A stretch of 35,203 bases of DNA, from positions 1 to 35,203 of the forward strand of contig DVGK01000038.1 of NCBI GenBank assembly GCA_018712785.1. The letters are read 5' to 3'. This DNA is from Candidatus Choladousia intestinavium. GTDB taxonomy: Bacteria > Bacillota > Clostridia > Lachnospirales > Lachnospiraceae. Position 1 is the stretch's first letter. Each line of letters opens with the position of its first letter. The position numbers were made by a program, and so were the translations under genes. Shown here piece by piece: positions 22,705 to 31,555 of the stretch. The notes beneath the pieces are model-generated. The model saw nothing but the letters and a program-made list of their open reading frames with translations. It had not been told where the DNA came from and ran no database searches.

Positions 22705-24261
22705 TTATTTTGCGTAATCCACAACTCTGCTCTCCCGGATCACACTGACTTTGATTTGACCGGGATATTCCAGTTCAGCCTCGATCTGCTTTGAAATATT
22801 CCTTGCCAGCAATACCATGTCCGCATCGTTTACCTGATCCGGAATTACCATAACTCGGATTTCTCTACCTGCCTGAATAGCAAATGATTTCTCAACACCT
22901 TTAAAGGTATTTGTAATATCTTCCAACTGTTTTAATCTGTTTGTATATGTTTCAAGAGTCTCACGTCTTGCCCCCGGCCGAGCCGCGGAAATCGTATCCG
23001 CAGCCTGAACGATACAGGCAATCAGTGATTCCGGTTCAACATCCCCATGATGTGATTCCACAGAATTTATTACAATCGGAGATTCTTTGTACTTTCTGCA
23101 CAGATCTGCTCCGATCTGAATATGTGAACCCTCAATCTCATGGTCGATGGATTTCCCAATGTCATGCAGTAATCCAGCCCGTTTCGCAAGTCTTACATCT
23201 ACCCCAACTTCTCCTGCCAACAGACCTGCCAACTGTGCCACTTCGATAGAATGCTTCAGAGCATTCTGCCCGTAGCTTGTCCTGAATTTCATTCTTCCCA
23301 GCAGACGAACCAATTCCGGATGGATGCCGTGTACTCCTACTTCCAGTACCGCAGCTTCTCCTTCCTCGCGAATAATGTTCTCTACTTCTTTTTGTGCTTT
23401 TTCCACCATCTCTTCAATTCTGGCCGGATGGATACGGCCATCCACAATCAGCTTTTCAAGGGCGATCCTCGCCACCTCTCTCCTGATCGGGTCAAAGCCT
23501 GATAAGATGACAGCCTCCGGAGTATCATCAATAATCAAATCCACTCCCGTAAGCGTCTCAAGGGTACGGATATTCCGTCCCTCTCTTCCAATGATTCTTC
23601 CCTTCATCTCATCATTTGGAAGCTGTACAACAGAGATCGTAGTCTCCGCTACGTGGTCCGCAGCGCATTTCTGTATTGCTGTAACCACATACTCCTTTGC
23701 TTTTTTGCCTGCTTCTTCTTTTGCCCTGCTTTCAAGCTCCTTGTAAAGCTTTGCAGTGTCAATTTTCACTTCATCTTCAACAGTTTTTAAAAGATATTCT
23801 TTTGCTTGTTCAGAGGTAAGTCCTGAGATTCTTTCGAGTTCCTGGAGCCGCTGACCGCGAAGCTTTTCCACTTCCGCGCTCTTTTTCCTTAACTCTTCTT
23901 CTTTTGCCGCCAATCCTGTCTCTCTGCGTTCCAGAGCGTCCGCTTTCTTATCCACGCTCTCTTCCTTGGACAATACTCGCTTCTCATAGCGCTGCAATTC
24001 TGTTCTGCGTTCTCTCGTCTCTTTTTCCAACTCATTCTTTGTCTTCAAAGATTCTTCCTTCGCTTCCAGAAGTGCTTCACGCTTCTTTGTCTCTGCAACC
24101 TTGAGAGCATCGTCGATAATCTGTCTTGCCTTTTCCTCGGCACTGCCAAGCTTCGCTTCCACTACTCTTTTTCTGTAGTTTACAGCGACAAGACTGCTTA
24201 CCGGCACTGCAATCACCAGAGTGATCACAACAGCAATTAAGATCATTACTGTACCAGGCAC
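22705..24261 (-). CDS. rny: Ribonuclease Y
   Basis: Membrane-anchored endoribonuclease that starts mRNA decay in Firmicutes. 518 residues: one membrane segment (about 4-27), a long Lys/Glu-rich coiled coil (about 30-190), a KH domain (about 205-270, [15 protein letters not shown]) and an HD domain (about 330-425) with [10 protein letters not shown] and [12 protein letters not shown]. The start is GTG at 24261, with AAGGAGGT seven bases ahead. That ribosome site is the left arm of a small hairpin (24262-24274). It has its own promoter, distinct from recX-recA. Confidence 0.96.
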   Translation of the reverse strand: MPGTVMILIAVVITLVIAVPVSSLVAVNYRKRVVEAKLGSAEEKARQIIDDALKVAETKKREALLEAKEESLKTKNELEKETRERRTELQRYEKRVLSKEESVDKKADALERRETGLAAKEEELRKKSAEVEKLRGQRLQELERISGLTSEQAKEYLLKTVEDEVKIDTAKLYKELESRAKEEAGKKAKEYVVTAIQKCAADHVAETTISVVQLPNDEMKGRIIGREGRNIRTLETLTGVDLIIDDTPEAVILSGFDPIRREVARIALEKLIVDGRIHPARIEEMVEKAQKEVENIIREEGEAAVLEVGVHGIHPELVRLLGRMKFRTSYGQNALKHSIEVAQLAGLLAGEVGVDVRLAKRAGLLHDIGKSIDHEIEGSHIQIGADLCRKYKESPIVINSVESHHGDVEPESLIACIVQAADTISAARPGARRETLETYTNRLKQLEDITNTFKGVEKSFAIQAGREIRVMVIPDQVNDADMVLLARNISKQIEAELEYPGQIKVSVIRESRVVDYAK

Positions 24262-24274
24262 AGGAGCACCTCCT
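24262..24274 (-). promoter_or_regulatory. Hairpin masking the rny ribosome binding site
   Basis: On the minus strand AGGAG-GTG-CTCCT is a perfect 5-bp inverted repeat with a 3-nt loop. Its left arm is the Shine-Dalgarno sequence and it ends at the base before the GTG start. Short, so of uncertain strength in vivo. Confidence 0.45.
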
Positions 24275-24306
24275 TATTCAATTTTCATTGTTCGTAAACA
24301 ACACTT

Positions 24307-24335
24307 CAATTTTATACTGTTTTGATAAATGTGTC
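24307..24335 (-). promoter_or_regulatory. Sigma-A type promoter of rny
   Basis: Minus strand -35 TTGACA (24330-24335), 17-nt spacer, -10 TAAAAT (24307-24312), about 40 nt before the GTG start. Confidence 0.75.
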
Positions 24336-24374
24336 AAGTAAATCTGCTTTTTTTTAGCCGATATAAACGAAATC

Positions 24375-24405
24375 CTGCTGCTGTTCACAACTTTCACAGC
24401 AGCAG
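24375..24405 (-). terminator. Candidate terminator of recA-recX
   Basis: CTGCTGCTG (24375-24383) pairs with CAGCAGCAG (24397-24405) in a hairpin 5 bp past the recX stop codon. On the minus strand GATTTCGTTT follows, an imperfect U-tract. Confidence 0.5.
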
Positions 24406-24410
24406 TCCAT

Positions 24411-25007
24411 TTATCCCAAAAGGTTCCGTATGTTCTCGCAGGAATATCCTTTTCTGAGAAGAAAGCGATACATACGTGCCCTTTCTTTCTCATCTGCGGC
24501 TTCCGGATCATACTGGCGTTTTTCCATCCATCTCCGGATCTGTTTTTCTTCATCCGGAGGTTCTGTATCCTGAAGGACCCCATCCAGAATTTCTCCGGCA
24601 ATGCCTTTTTGAAGGAGAGCCATTCTCATCTGCCGGATGGACTCCCTCTCTCTCCGGCTCTCAATGTACTGTCTGGCATATCTGACATCATCTATGTAAT
24701 GGAAGCTTTTTACGTATGAGACCGCTTCTTCCACAATCTCCTTCGGATATCTCAGCTCCGTCAGCTTTTGGCGAAGCTGCGTCTCAGTCCGGTCCATCCG
24801 CTCCAGAAGATGAAGGGCTTTCTTTTTCGCCCGGTTCGGCAGCAGCTCCTCCATAATCTCCCGGAAGCTCTCTTCTCCCAGCTCTTCTCCTTCCCGAATG
24901 CCGTAATGACGAAGCTCTCCCTTATACATTGGGAAGGCGTCCCCTTCTTCTGTTTGAACCAGAAACCGTCCGCCCCCCAAGGTCTCGATCCCTAAAATTC
25001 TTCTCAT
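24411..25007 (-). CDS. recX: RecA regulator RecX
   Basis: RecX binds RecA filaments and tunes recombination and SOS activity. 198 residues made of three-helix repeats, as in the family. Recognisable segments are ALHLLERMDRTETQLRQKL, the FHYIDDVRYARQYIESR motif at about 102-118, and a third repeat near YRFLLRKGYS. The stop codon of recA abuts its ATG (25008/25007), so the two are co-transcribed, as is common in bacteria. Confidence 0.93.
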   Translation of the reverse strand: MRRILGIETLGGGRFLVQTEEGDAFPMYKGELRHYGIREGEELGEESFREIMEELLPNRAKKKALHLLERMDRTETQLRQKLTELRYPKEIVEEAVSYVKSFHYIDDVRYARQYIESRRERESIRQMRMALLQKGIAGEILDGVLQDTEPPDEEKQIRRWMEKRQYDPEAADEKERARMYRFLLRKGYSCENIRNLLG

Positions 25008-26057
25008 TTACTCGTCCAAAGCCGGCGTCTCCGGCTGTTCTCTCTCATCCTTAGATTCGGAGGGAATCAGGCCGTATTTCTCGCGGACCTTCTTCTCCAC
25101 CTCATCCATAATATCGGGATGCTCTCTGAGATACTGTTTTGCATTCTCTCTTCCCTGTCCGATTTTATTTCCATTATACGCATACCAGGCGCCGCTTTTG
25201 TTGACGATATTATTGTTTGCCGCCAGATCAAGGATATCCCCTTCTCTGGAGATTCCCTGTCCGAACATAATATCAAATTCCGCTTCTTTGAAAGGCGGAG
25301 CAATCTTATTCTTTACCACCTTTATCTTGGTTCTGTTTCCTACCACCTCGCCGTTCTGCTTAATCGCCTCACCCCGGCGTACCTCCAGACGGATGGAGGA
25401 ATAGAATTTGAGAGCCCTTCCTCCTGTGGTGGTCTCAGGATTCCCAAACATCACCCCTACCTTCTCGCGGAGCTGATTGATAAATACTACCGTACAGTTG
25501 GATTTGCTGATGATTCCCGTCAGCTTTCGCAGCGCCTGGGACATAAGCCGCGCCTGAAGTCCCACATGAGAATCTCCCATATCCCCTTCGATCTCAGCCT
25601 TGGGAACCAGAGCCGCCACAGAGTCTACGATAATAATATCCACAGCTCCGGAACGAACCATGGTCTCTGTAATCTCAAGAGCCTGCTCCCCGTTATCCGG
25701 CTGGGAAATGTAGAGATTGTCTATGTCTACCCCGATTTTCTTAGCGTAAACCGGATCCAGGGCATGCTCCGCGTCTATAAATCCGGCGATTCCGCCCCTC
25801 TTCTGTACCTCTGCCACCATGTGCAGGGCAACCGTTGTCTTTCCTCCGGACTCAGGCCCGTAAATCTCTACCACCCTGCCTTTTGGAATCCCGCCAAGCC
25901 CAAGAGCTACATCCAGGCTGAGGGAACCTGTTGGAACCGTCTCTATATTCATATTCGCTCCCTGATCTCCCAATTTCATCACGGAACCTTTTCCAAACTG
26001 CTTCTCAATCTGCGCCAAAGCAGCATCCAATGCTTTCATTTTCTCTTCCTGTACCAT
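25008..26057 (-). CDS. recA: Recombinase RecA
   Basis: ATP-dependent strand-exchange protein and LexA co-protease. 349 residues with Walker [10 protein letters not shown] (67-75), Walker B around [14 protein letters not shown], the L1/L2 regions including [17 protein letters not shown], and the acidic C-terminal tail ([15 protein letters not shown]). AAGGAGAG six bases before the ATG fixes the start at 26057. Regulation is visible: a LexA box lies between the proximal promoter and the ribosome site, and a second strong promoter lies about 110 bp further upstream. Confidence 0.98.
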   Translation of the reverse strand: MVQEEKMKALDAALAQIEKQFGKGSVMKLGDQGANMNIETVPTGSLSLDVALGLGGIPKGRVVEIYGPESGGKTTVALHMVAEVQKRGGIAGFIDAEHALDPVYAKKIGVDIDNLYISQPDNGEQALEITETMVRSGAVDIIIVDSVAALVPKAEIEGDMGDSHVGLQARLMSQALRKLTGIISKSNCTVVFINQLREKVGVMFGNPETTTGGRALKFYSSIRLEVRRGEAIKQNGEVVGNRTKIKVVKNKIAPPFKEAEFDIMFGQGISREGDILDLAANNNIVNKSGAWYAYNGNKIGQGRENAKQYLREHPDIMDEVEKKVREKYGLIPSESKDEREQPETPALDE

Positions 26058-26073
26058 AATTTCTCTCCTTTTC

Positions 26074-26087
26074 CGAACTTGTGTTCG
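26074..26087 (-). promoter_or_regulatory. LexA (SOS) box of recA
   Basis: CGAACTTGTGTTCG on the plus strand has perfect CGAAC/GTTCG arms, matching the Firmicute LexA consensus CGAACnnnnGTTCG. It sits just past the start point of the proximal promoter, where LexA would block transcription. Confidence 0.88.
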
Positions 26088-26099
26088 CCTTCTTTGCTA

Positions 26100-26128
26100 A
26101 TAGTAGTATATTTTTATTTTGTTGTCAA
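26100..26128 (-). promoter_or_regulatory. Proximal recA promoter
   Basis: Minus strand -35 TTGACA (26123-26128), 17-nt spacer, -10 TACTAT (26100-26105). It is followed directly by the LexA box. Confidence 0.8.
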
Positions 26129-26209
26129 GATAGTTTCTGCGGATTCTGTTCTGCTTTCTCAGACAGGCACGCAGGGATTTATAGTTTTCATTTTGTTTTA
26201 TATAATCTC

Positions 26210-26238
26210 ATATTATCAATACGCATCTTCTTTGTCAA
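26210..26238 (-). promoter_or_regulatory. Distal promoter upstream of recA
   Basis: Minus strand -35 TTGACA (26233-26238), 17-nt spacer, -10 TAATAT (26210-26215). The roughly 145-nt leader contains only a 10-codon reading frame without a ribosome site. A LexA box downstream could act as a roadblock. Confidence 0.6.
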
Positions 26239-26275
26239 GACTGAAAAGGTCTTATGTCAGCTTTCTTCTTAATAA

Positions 26276-26345
26276 GTAAAGGCATACCTCCGCCGCAGAT
26301 TTTCCCGTCCGCCTTAGCGCCGGAAAATATCTGACGGGGTATGCC
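26276..26345 (-). terminator. Long hairpin after rseP, probable operon terminator
   Basis: GGCATACC (26281-26288) pairs with GGTATGCC (26338-26345) and TTTTCC (26300-26305) with GGAAAA (26322-26327), plus a CAGA/TCTG segment. This gives about 18 bp with internal loops. On the minus strand TTTACTT follows. It lies 21 bp past the rseP stop codon. Confidence 0.5.
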
Positions 26346-26366
26346 CTGCCGTTTCTAAGAGTCTGT

Positions 26367-27401
26367 TTATGAAAAAATTTTTCCCACATCATTAAACATA
26401 ACGACCAGCATCAAAAGCATCAGCAGCATCAGTCCTGTAAAATGAATTCTCGCCTCCAGTTCCGGGGAAATCCGTTTTCTCCGGATGGCTTCCAGAAAAA
26501 GGAACACAAGTCTGCCCCCGTCCAAAGCCGGTATGGGCAGAAGATTGACAACTCCCAGATTCGCGCTCAGAAGAATGGCTATATTCATCATATTCAGCCA
26601 GACATAAAAGGCGCCGTCCGACTGGCTCTCTTCATAAGTATCCCCAATTACGCTTACGACCCCCACAGGCCCCGAAACATCATCCAGGCCCACATTTCCT
26701 GTTACCAAAAGCCGCAGGCTCTGAATGGTTGTGTCAATCCAGTAATATACTTCATAGGCGCTGTAGCCCAGAGTCTCTATGGGATTTGTCTTTTCACGAT
26801 AGTTTACGGAACCTCCGATTCCGAATTTATACCCTTCTTCCGTCATGGCCGGCGTAATTGTCGTCTCATACACCTGGCCCTCTCTCTCATACTGAAAGGT
26901 CACCGTCTCACCCGGATGATAGAGACCGTAATCCGAGAGCTGACGATAAAGGCGGATCCTTTTATTGTTCATTTTTAGGATCCGGTCCCCGGCCTGCAGC
27001 CCCGCCTCCTGCGCCGGAGAGCCCTCCGTTACACTGAGAATCACAGGGACATCGTACCCGATGTTTCCGATAATAAAAATTGCCAGAACGAATGCCAGAA
27101 GGAAATTAAACAGAGGCCCCGCCGCGATCACCGCAATCCTGGCCCATACGGATTTTGTGCCAAAGGAGCCCTCTCCCTCCTCTTCTCCGTCTTCCCCCAT
27201 CATCAGGCAGGAGCCTCCCAGAGGCAGAAGCTTCAGAGAATATCTGGTGCCGCCTTCCCGCTGAAAGCTCAGAAGTCTCGGCCCCATCCCCAGGGAGAAC
27301 TCAATCACTGTAATTCCATTCTTTTTTGCCAGGAGAAAGTGCCCCAGCTCATGTATGATAATAATGAGACTGAACACCAGCAGCGCCACAATAATTTTCA
27401 A
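26367..27401 (-). CDS. rseP: Site-2 (RIP) zinc metalloprotease RseP
   Basis: Intramembrane protease that cuts membrane-bound regulators such as anti-sigma factors. 344 residues: a first membrane helix with the zinc motif HELGH (17-21), further helices near 85-110, a PDZ domain (about 120-205), and a C-terminal helix pair with the LDGGR motif (about 293-297). I start at TTG 27401: AGGTGG four bases ahead overlaps the dxr stop, while an in-frame TTG at 27419 has no site. Last gene of the pyrH-frr-uppS-cdsA-dxr-rseP series. In spore formers a paralogue (SpoIVFB) acts in sporulation; this one is the housekeeping type by context. Confidence 0.93.
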   Translation of the reverse strand: MKIIVALLVFSLIIIIHELGHFLLAKKNGITVIEFSLGMGPRLLSFQREGGTRYSLKLLPLGGSCLMMGEDGEEEGEGSFGTKSVWARIAVIAAGPLFNFLLAFVLAIFIIGNIGYDVPVILSVTEGSPAQEAGLQAGDRILKMNNKRIRLYRQLSDYGLYHPGETVTFQYEREGQVYETTITPAMTEEGYKFGIGGSVNYREKTNPIETLGYSAYEVYYWIDTTIQSLRLLVTGNVGLDDVSGPVGVVSVIGDTYEESQSDGAFYVWLNMMNIAILLSANLGVVNLLPIPALDGGRLVFLFLEAIRRKRISPELEARIHFTGLMLLMLLMLVVMFNDVGKIFS

Positions 27402-27402
27402 C

Positions 27403-28545
27403 TTACCACCTGCTTTCAATCATTTCATATACCGCGCGTTCTGTATTCAGAATTTCTTCCACATCCGGATTCTCAATCACTCTGTGGTGATCCATACAGT
27501 ACCGAATTACCCGGTAAATATCTGTAAAACCGATTCTTCCATCCAGAAACATCTGTACCGCCCGCTCGTTTGCCGCGTTTAAAACGGTGGGCATAGAACC
27601 GCCTGTCTTCGACGCCTCGAAGGCATACTTCAGTCCGACGAAGGTATCAAAATCCGGCGCCTGAAAAGTGATCTGCCCGATCTTCGCAAAGTCCAGCCGT
27701 TCCCCGGGAAGATACCGGCGCTCCGGATAAAAAAGGGCATACTGAATCGGGAGCTTCATATCGGGAGTCCCAAGCTGCGCCATAACAGCCCCATCCTCAA
27801 ACTGTACCATAGAATGAATGATGCTCTGGGGCTGAATCACCACCTGAATGTTCTCCAGCGGTACTCCGAAGAGCCATCTGGCCTCCATAACCTCCAGTCC
27901 TTTGTTAATCATCGTAGCGGAATCTATGGTGATCTTTTTCCCCATGGACCAGTTTGGATGCTTCAGCGCGTCCTCCACTTTTACACGCTCCAGCTCCTCA
28001 AAGCTCTTTCCCCGGAAAGGCCCTCCAGAGGCTGTCAGAAGAATTTTATCGATCCGATTCTCCTTTTCTCCCTGCAGGCACTGAAAAATCGCGCTGTGTT
28101 CACTGTCCACCGGAAGAAGCCGTACCTTATACTGCTTCGTCAGCGGAAGGATCAGATGTCCCGCTGTCACAAGAGTCTCTTTATTTGCCAGAGCGATGTC
28201 CTTTCCCGCCCGGATTCCTTCAATGGTAGGCCGGATTCCGATCATTCCCACAATGGCTGTCACCAGCATCTGAGCTTCCCGGCATACCGCCGCCTCAATC
28301 AGCCCTTCCATTCCGGATAAGATCTTCACCTGCACATCCTTCAGCCTCGCTCTGAGCTCTCTGGCGTCCTCTTCCTCCCATACAGCGGCAATTTCAGGGC
28401 GGAATTCCCGGATCTGCGCCTCCAGCAGCCGGATATTTCTTCCCGCAGCCAGGGCCGCCACTCCAATATCAGGGTTTTCTCTGACTACCTCAAGGGTCTG
28501 TGTCCCAATCGACCCAGTAGAACCAAGTATCGCTATCTTCTTCAT
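27403..28545 (-). CDS. dxr: 1-deoxy-D-xylulose 5-phosphate reductoisomerase
   Basis: Second step of the MEP pathway: makes 2-C-methyl-D-erythritol 4-phosphate with NADPH; cytosolic. 380 residues with the NADPH loop GSTGSIG (8-14), LANKETLVTAG, the metal site VDSEHSAIFQ, TASGGPFRG, and the HPNWSMGKKITIDSATMINKG region. GGTGG eight bases ahead favours the ATG at 28545 over an upstream start at 28560. It supplies isoprenoid precursors for the uppS product encoded two genes upstream. Confidence 0.96.
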   Translation of the reverse strand: MKKIAILGSTGSIGTQTLEVVRENPDIGVAALAAGRNIRLLEAQIREFRPEIAAVWEEEDARELRARLKDVQVKILSGMEGLIEAAVCREAQMLVTAIVGMIGIRPTIEGIRAGKDIALANKETLVTAGHLILPLTKQYKVRLLPVDSEHSAIFQCLQGEKENRIDKILLTASGGPFRGKSFEELERVKVEDALKHPNWSMGKKITIDSATMINKGLEVMEARWLFGVPLENIQVVIQPQSIIHSMVQFEDGAVMAQLGTPDMKLPIQYALFYPERRYLPGERLDFAKIGQITFQAPDFDTFVGLKYAFEASKTGGSMPTVLNAANERAVQMFLDGRIGFTDIYRVIRYCMDHHRVIENPDVEEILNTERAVYEMIESRW

Positions 28546-28582
28546 TCGTATCACCACCATTTCTGTTGTAAAAGGATCCCGT

Positions 28583-29398
28583 CTACATCAGGATCACAGC
28601 CAGATAGTAAATCACCGGCGCAATAAAAATAACACTGTCAAACCGATCCAGAATTCCTCCGTGGCCGGGAATCAGGTTTCCGTAATCTTTTATCTCATGA
28701 TTTCTCTTAACTGCCGACGCAGCCAGATCTCCGATCATGGAGATCAGGGCTCCCGCTCCGCAGATAATGGCGAAAGGAAGAAGATGGCCTTCCTCCGCTT
28801 TGATTCTGCTCCCTACGGCCAGACCATAGAGCACCCCGATCAGAACGGCTCCCGCCACTCCTCCTACTGCGCCTTCTACTGATTTTTTCGGACTCAGCTT
28901 GGGAGACATTTTATGTTTTCCGAAAAGCATTCCGATACAGTACGCGCAGGTGTCACATCCCCAGGAGCTTATGAAGATCAGCCATACGAGAAAGACTCCG
29001 TCCTCAATCAGCCGAAGCTCATAGATGCAGGAGAGCATGACGGAAACGTAAACCACTCCGAAAAACGCGCCTGTAATCTCCTCTGTCCTGTATCGTGGAT
29101 ACGCAAACACGTATACAGACATCATCAGGATCAAAACACCGATTAATACAGTCATAGTATATGCCTGCAGCTCCAAAAATAACAGCAAATAATACATTGC
29201 CGTTCCAAAATACCCGCAGACATTCAGGGGGGAAAGAATTTTTTTGTTCTTCTCAAGCCCCAGCGCCCTGTACCATTCATGCAGGCCGATCAGGGAGATC
29301 ACAAAGAGCGTCCCGGCCAGTATTGGGCCTCCGGATATGAGCACGATCAGCGCCACAACAACCAGCACGATTCCGCTGGCCAACCTTGTCCAAAACAT
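28583..29398 (-). CDS. cdsA: Phosphatidate cytidylyltransferase
   Basis: Makes CDP-diacylglycerol from phosphatidate and CTP in the membrane; the product feeds pgsA (9363-9902). 271 residues with about seven or eight membrane segments. The CDS signature near the C terminus reads SAVKRNHEIKDYGNLIPGHGG, with the conserved Lys-Asp and His-Gly-Gly. Starts 3 bp after the uppS stop codon and precedes dxr by 37 bp. Confidence 0.95.
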   Translation of the reverse strand: MFWTRLASGIVLVVVALIVLISGGPILAGTLFVISLIGLHEWYRALGLEKNKKILSPLNVCGYFGTAMYYLLLFLELQAYTMTVLIGVLILMMSVYVFAYPRYRTEEITGAFFGVVYVSVMLSCIYELRLIEDGVFLVWLIFISSWGCDTCAYCIGMLFGKHKMSPKLSPKKSVEGAVGGVAGAVLIGVLYGLAVGSRIKAEEGHLLPFAIICGAGALISMIGDLAASAVKRNHEIKDYGNLIPGHGGILDRFDSVIFIAPVIYYLAVILM

Positions 29399-29401
29399 AT
29401 T

Positions 29402-30109
29402 TTATTCCTCCCTAAGTCCTCCATACCGCCTTTCCCGACGGTTATACTTCTCAATGGCCTTCTGCAGCTCATCCTTGGTAAAGGCCGGCCACGGCACCTC
29501 TGTAAAATAGAACTCCGTATAGGCCAGCTGCCACAGTAAATAATTTGAAAGGCGCTGTTCCCCGCTGGTCCGGATCAGCAGATCCGGATCCGGCACTTCC
29601 GCCGTATCCAGATATCCCGAAAATAGAGATTCCGTGATCTCTTCCGGCTTCAGCTTTCCCTGCCTGCAGTCTTCCGACACCTTCCGCACCGCGCGGATGA
29701 TTTCATCTCTGCTTCCATAATTAATGGCAATCTGAAAATTCAGTCCCGTATTGTCCTTGGAGGACTCCACCAGACGTCTTAAGCTTTCCTGGAGATCAGG
29801 CGCCAGGGCTGAGGGATCCCCCAAAACTCTTACTTTCATATTGTTTTCTCTGGCAGTCTTTATACAGGTCTTTGTATACTGGCGGAAAAGACGCATCAGA
29901 GCGTCCACCTCATCTCTGGATCTCTTCCAGTTTTCTGTGGAGAAAAGGTAGACCGTCAGGTATTTGATACCCATGTTATAGGCATCCTCACAGATCACCT
30001 CCAGATTCTTCGCTCCCCGGACATGGCCGTAATTCCGCGGCATGCCTTTGCTTTTGGCCCATCTTCCGTTTCCATCCAGTATGATTGCAACATGGTGTGG
30101 TATTACCAT
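29402..30109 (-). CDS. uppS: Isoprenyl transferase (undecaprenyl diphosphate synthase)
   Basis: cis-Prenyltransferase that extends farnesyl diphosphate to the C55 lipid carrier for peptidoglycan. 235 residues with catalytic Asp12 in ILDGNGRWAK, the conserved NYGHVRGAKN, YLFSTENWKR, NFQIAINYGSRDE and the C-terminal RTSGEQRLSNYLLWQ with TEFYF. AAGGAG eight bases before the ATG. A possible attenuator hairpin (30123-30160) separates it from frr. With dxr, cdsA and dgkA it forms the lipid-carrier theme of this region. Confidence 0.95.
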   Translation of the reverse strand: MVIPHHVAIILDGNGRWAKSKGMPRNYGHVRGAKNLEVICEDAYNMGIKYLTVYLFSTENWKRSRDEVDALMRLFRQYTKTCIKTARENNMKVRVLGDPSALAPDLQESLRRLVESSKDNTGLNFQIAINYGSRDEIIRAVRKVSEDCRQGKLKPEEITESLFSGYLDTAEVPDPDLLIRTSGEQRLSNYLLWQLAYTEFYFTEVPWPAFTKDELQKAIEKYNRRERRYGGLREE

Positions 30110-30122
30110 ACTTTTCTCCTTC

Positions 30123-30160
30123 CAAAAAGCGAGGGCATTACATGTTCCCCTGCAATACCC
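30123..30160 (-). terminator. Possible attenuator between frr and uppS
   Basis: On the minus strand GGGTATT (30154-30160) pairs with AATGCCC (30133-30139), one G-U pair included. A 14-nt loop separates the arms and TCGCTTTTTGG follows. It would partly reduce read-through from pyrH-frr into the lipid genes. Confidence 0.4.
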
Positions 30161-30171
30161 CCTGCTCTTTC

Positions 30172-30723
30172 TTATACTGTAAGAATCTCTTTTGATTTCT
30201 CTTCTACTGCCTTATCCATATCTTTAATATATTTATCTGTCAGCTTCTGAATCTCATCCTCCAGATCCTTGATTTCATCCTCAGAAATATCGGTCTTGCC
30301 AAGCTTTTTCAGATAATCGTTGGCATCCCTGCGGATATTCCGCACCGCTACCTTCCCGGCTTCTCCTTTTTTCTTAACCTCTTTTACCAGTTCTTTTCTT
30401 CTCTCCTCTGTCAGCTCCGGGAAAATCAAACGGATCACCTTGCCGTCGTTGGTAGGATGAATACCGATGTCAGAAGTGAGAATCGCCTTCTCAATCGGCT
30501 TTATCATAGACTTCTCCCAGGGCTGAATCTGCAGGATCCGCGGTTCCGGAACCGTAATATTCCCCACCTGCTGCAGCGGCGTAGGCGTCCCGTAATAATC
30601 TACTTTGATCTTATTCAGCACGTTGGGATTCGCCCGGCCTGCCCGAATCGTAGCGAACTCAGCCAGAAGGCTGCTGTAAGATTTTGTCATCTTCTCATCA
30701 TAGACTTTAATTCTGTCATCCAT
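30172..30723 (-). CDS. frr: Ribosome recycling factor
   Basis: Splits post-termination ribosomes with EF-G. 183 residues with the expected start ([18 protein letters not shown]), the [29 protein letters not shown] core and the C-terminal coiled coil ending in [15 protein letters not shown] lies close to the ATG (GAGGAAGAGAG). Follows pyrH by 64 bp, the standard pyrH-frr order. Confidence 0.97.
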   Translation of the reverse strand: MDDRIKVYDEKMTKSYSSLLAEFATIRAGRANPNVLNKIKVDYYGTPTPLQQVGNITVPEPRILQIQPWEKSMIKPIEKAILTSDIGIHPTNDGKVIRLIFPELTEERRKELVKEVKKKGEAGKVAVRNIRRDANDYLKKLGKTDISEDEIKDLEDEIQKLTDKYIKDMDKAVEEKSKEILTV

Positions 30724-30787
30724 CTCTCTTCCTCCTCAATATCAGTGAACTCCTCCGCTTTCAAAAGGAGTTTCATCTTTCATTTTT

Positions 30788-31483
30788 CTACACGGTAACC
30801 CGGGTTCCCTTTCCTTGTCCGCTTACCGCTCTGACAATGCTGTCTTCGTCATTCAGCCCGAATACCAGCATGGGCATTTTCTGCTCCATACACATAACAG
30901 AGGCCGTCATGTCCACCACACCCAGCTTCTTATCAATTACATCCTGTATGGAAATCTCATCGTACCTCTTTGCCTGGGGGTTGCCCTTCGGATCACTGTC
31001 GTAAACTCCGTCCACAGACTTAGCCAGGAGAATCACTTCAGCCTCAATCTCCACCGCCCGAAGCACCGTGGTAGTATCCGTGGAGAAATACGGGTGCCCC
31101 GTCCCTCCGGCAAAGAACACAACCTTTCCTTCTTTAAAATACTCCATGACCCGATCCTTGGAATACAGCTCCGTAAAAGCTCCGCAGGAAAACGGCGTCA
31201 TCACAGCCGTTCCAATCCCTGCCGAGCGAAAAATCTCCGACACATAGATACAATTCATAACGGTAGCAAGCATGCCGATCTGGTCTGCTTTCGTCCGGTC
31301 TATACGCCTGCTGGATCTGCCCCGCCAGAAATTGCCGCCGCCGATAACGACTCCGATCTCCATCCCCAGATCACAAAGCTGCCGTACCTGTCTGGCCACG
31401 CCCATAACAGTGGGTTCGTCAAAGCCGGTCTTTTTATTTCCGGCCAGAGCCTCTCCGCTCAGCTTTAAAAGAACTCTTTTCAT
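30788..31483 (-). CDS. pyrH: UMP kinase
   Basis: Phosphorylates UMP to UDP; bacterial amino-acid-kinase-fold type, a hexamer usually regulated by GTP and UTP. 231 residues beginning MKRVLLKLSGEALAG, with GVVIGGGNFWRG, DRTKADQIGMLATVMN and the C-terminal FGLNDEDSIVRAV. AAGGAGAT nine bases ahead fixes the start at 31483 although the frame is open to 31537. First gene of the operon; no rpsB or tsf upstream, only a P-type ATPase gene, so the promoter at 31515 matters. Confidence 0.97.
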   Translation of the reverse strand: MKRVLLKLSGEALAGNKKTGFDEPTVMGVARQVRQLCDLGMEIGVVIGGGNFWRGRSSRRIDRTKADQIGMLATVMNCIYVSEIFRSAGIGTAVMTPFSCGAFTELYSKDRVMEYFKEGKVVFFAGGTGHPYFSTDTTTVLRAVEIEAEVILLAKSVDGVYDSDPKGNPQAKRYDEISIQDVIDKKLGVVDMTASVMCMEQKMPMLVFGLNDEDSIVRAVSGQGKGTRVTV

Positions 31484-31514
31484 TCTTTTTATCTCCTTAC
31501 GTTTTTCTTTCCCT

Positions 31515-31543
31515 ATTATACCAATAAATTCAAACAAAATCCA
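31515..31543 (-). promoter_or_regulatory. Extended -10 promoter of the pyrH operon
   Basis: Minus strand TGGTATAAT (TGn plus TATAAT; -10 hexamer 31515-31520). A weak TGGATT (31538-31543) lies 17 nt upstream. It lies between the ATPase stop codon and the pyrH start. Confidence 0.55.
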
Positions 31544-31555
31544 CCAAAAGTTCTG

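Noticed and set aside
25119-26279. 386-codon plus-strand frame over recA
   Set aside because: Antisense to recA and its promoters; the protein looks like random translation.
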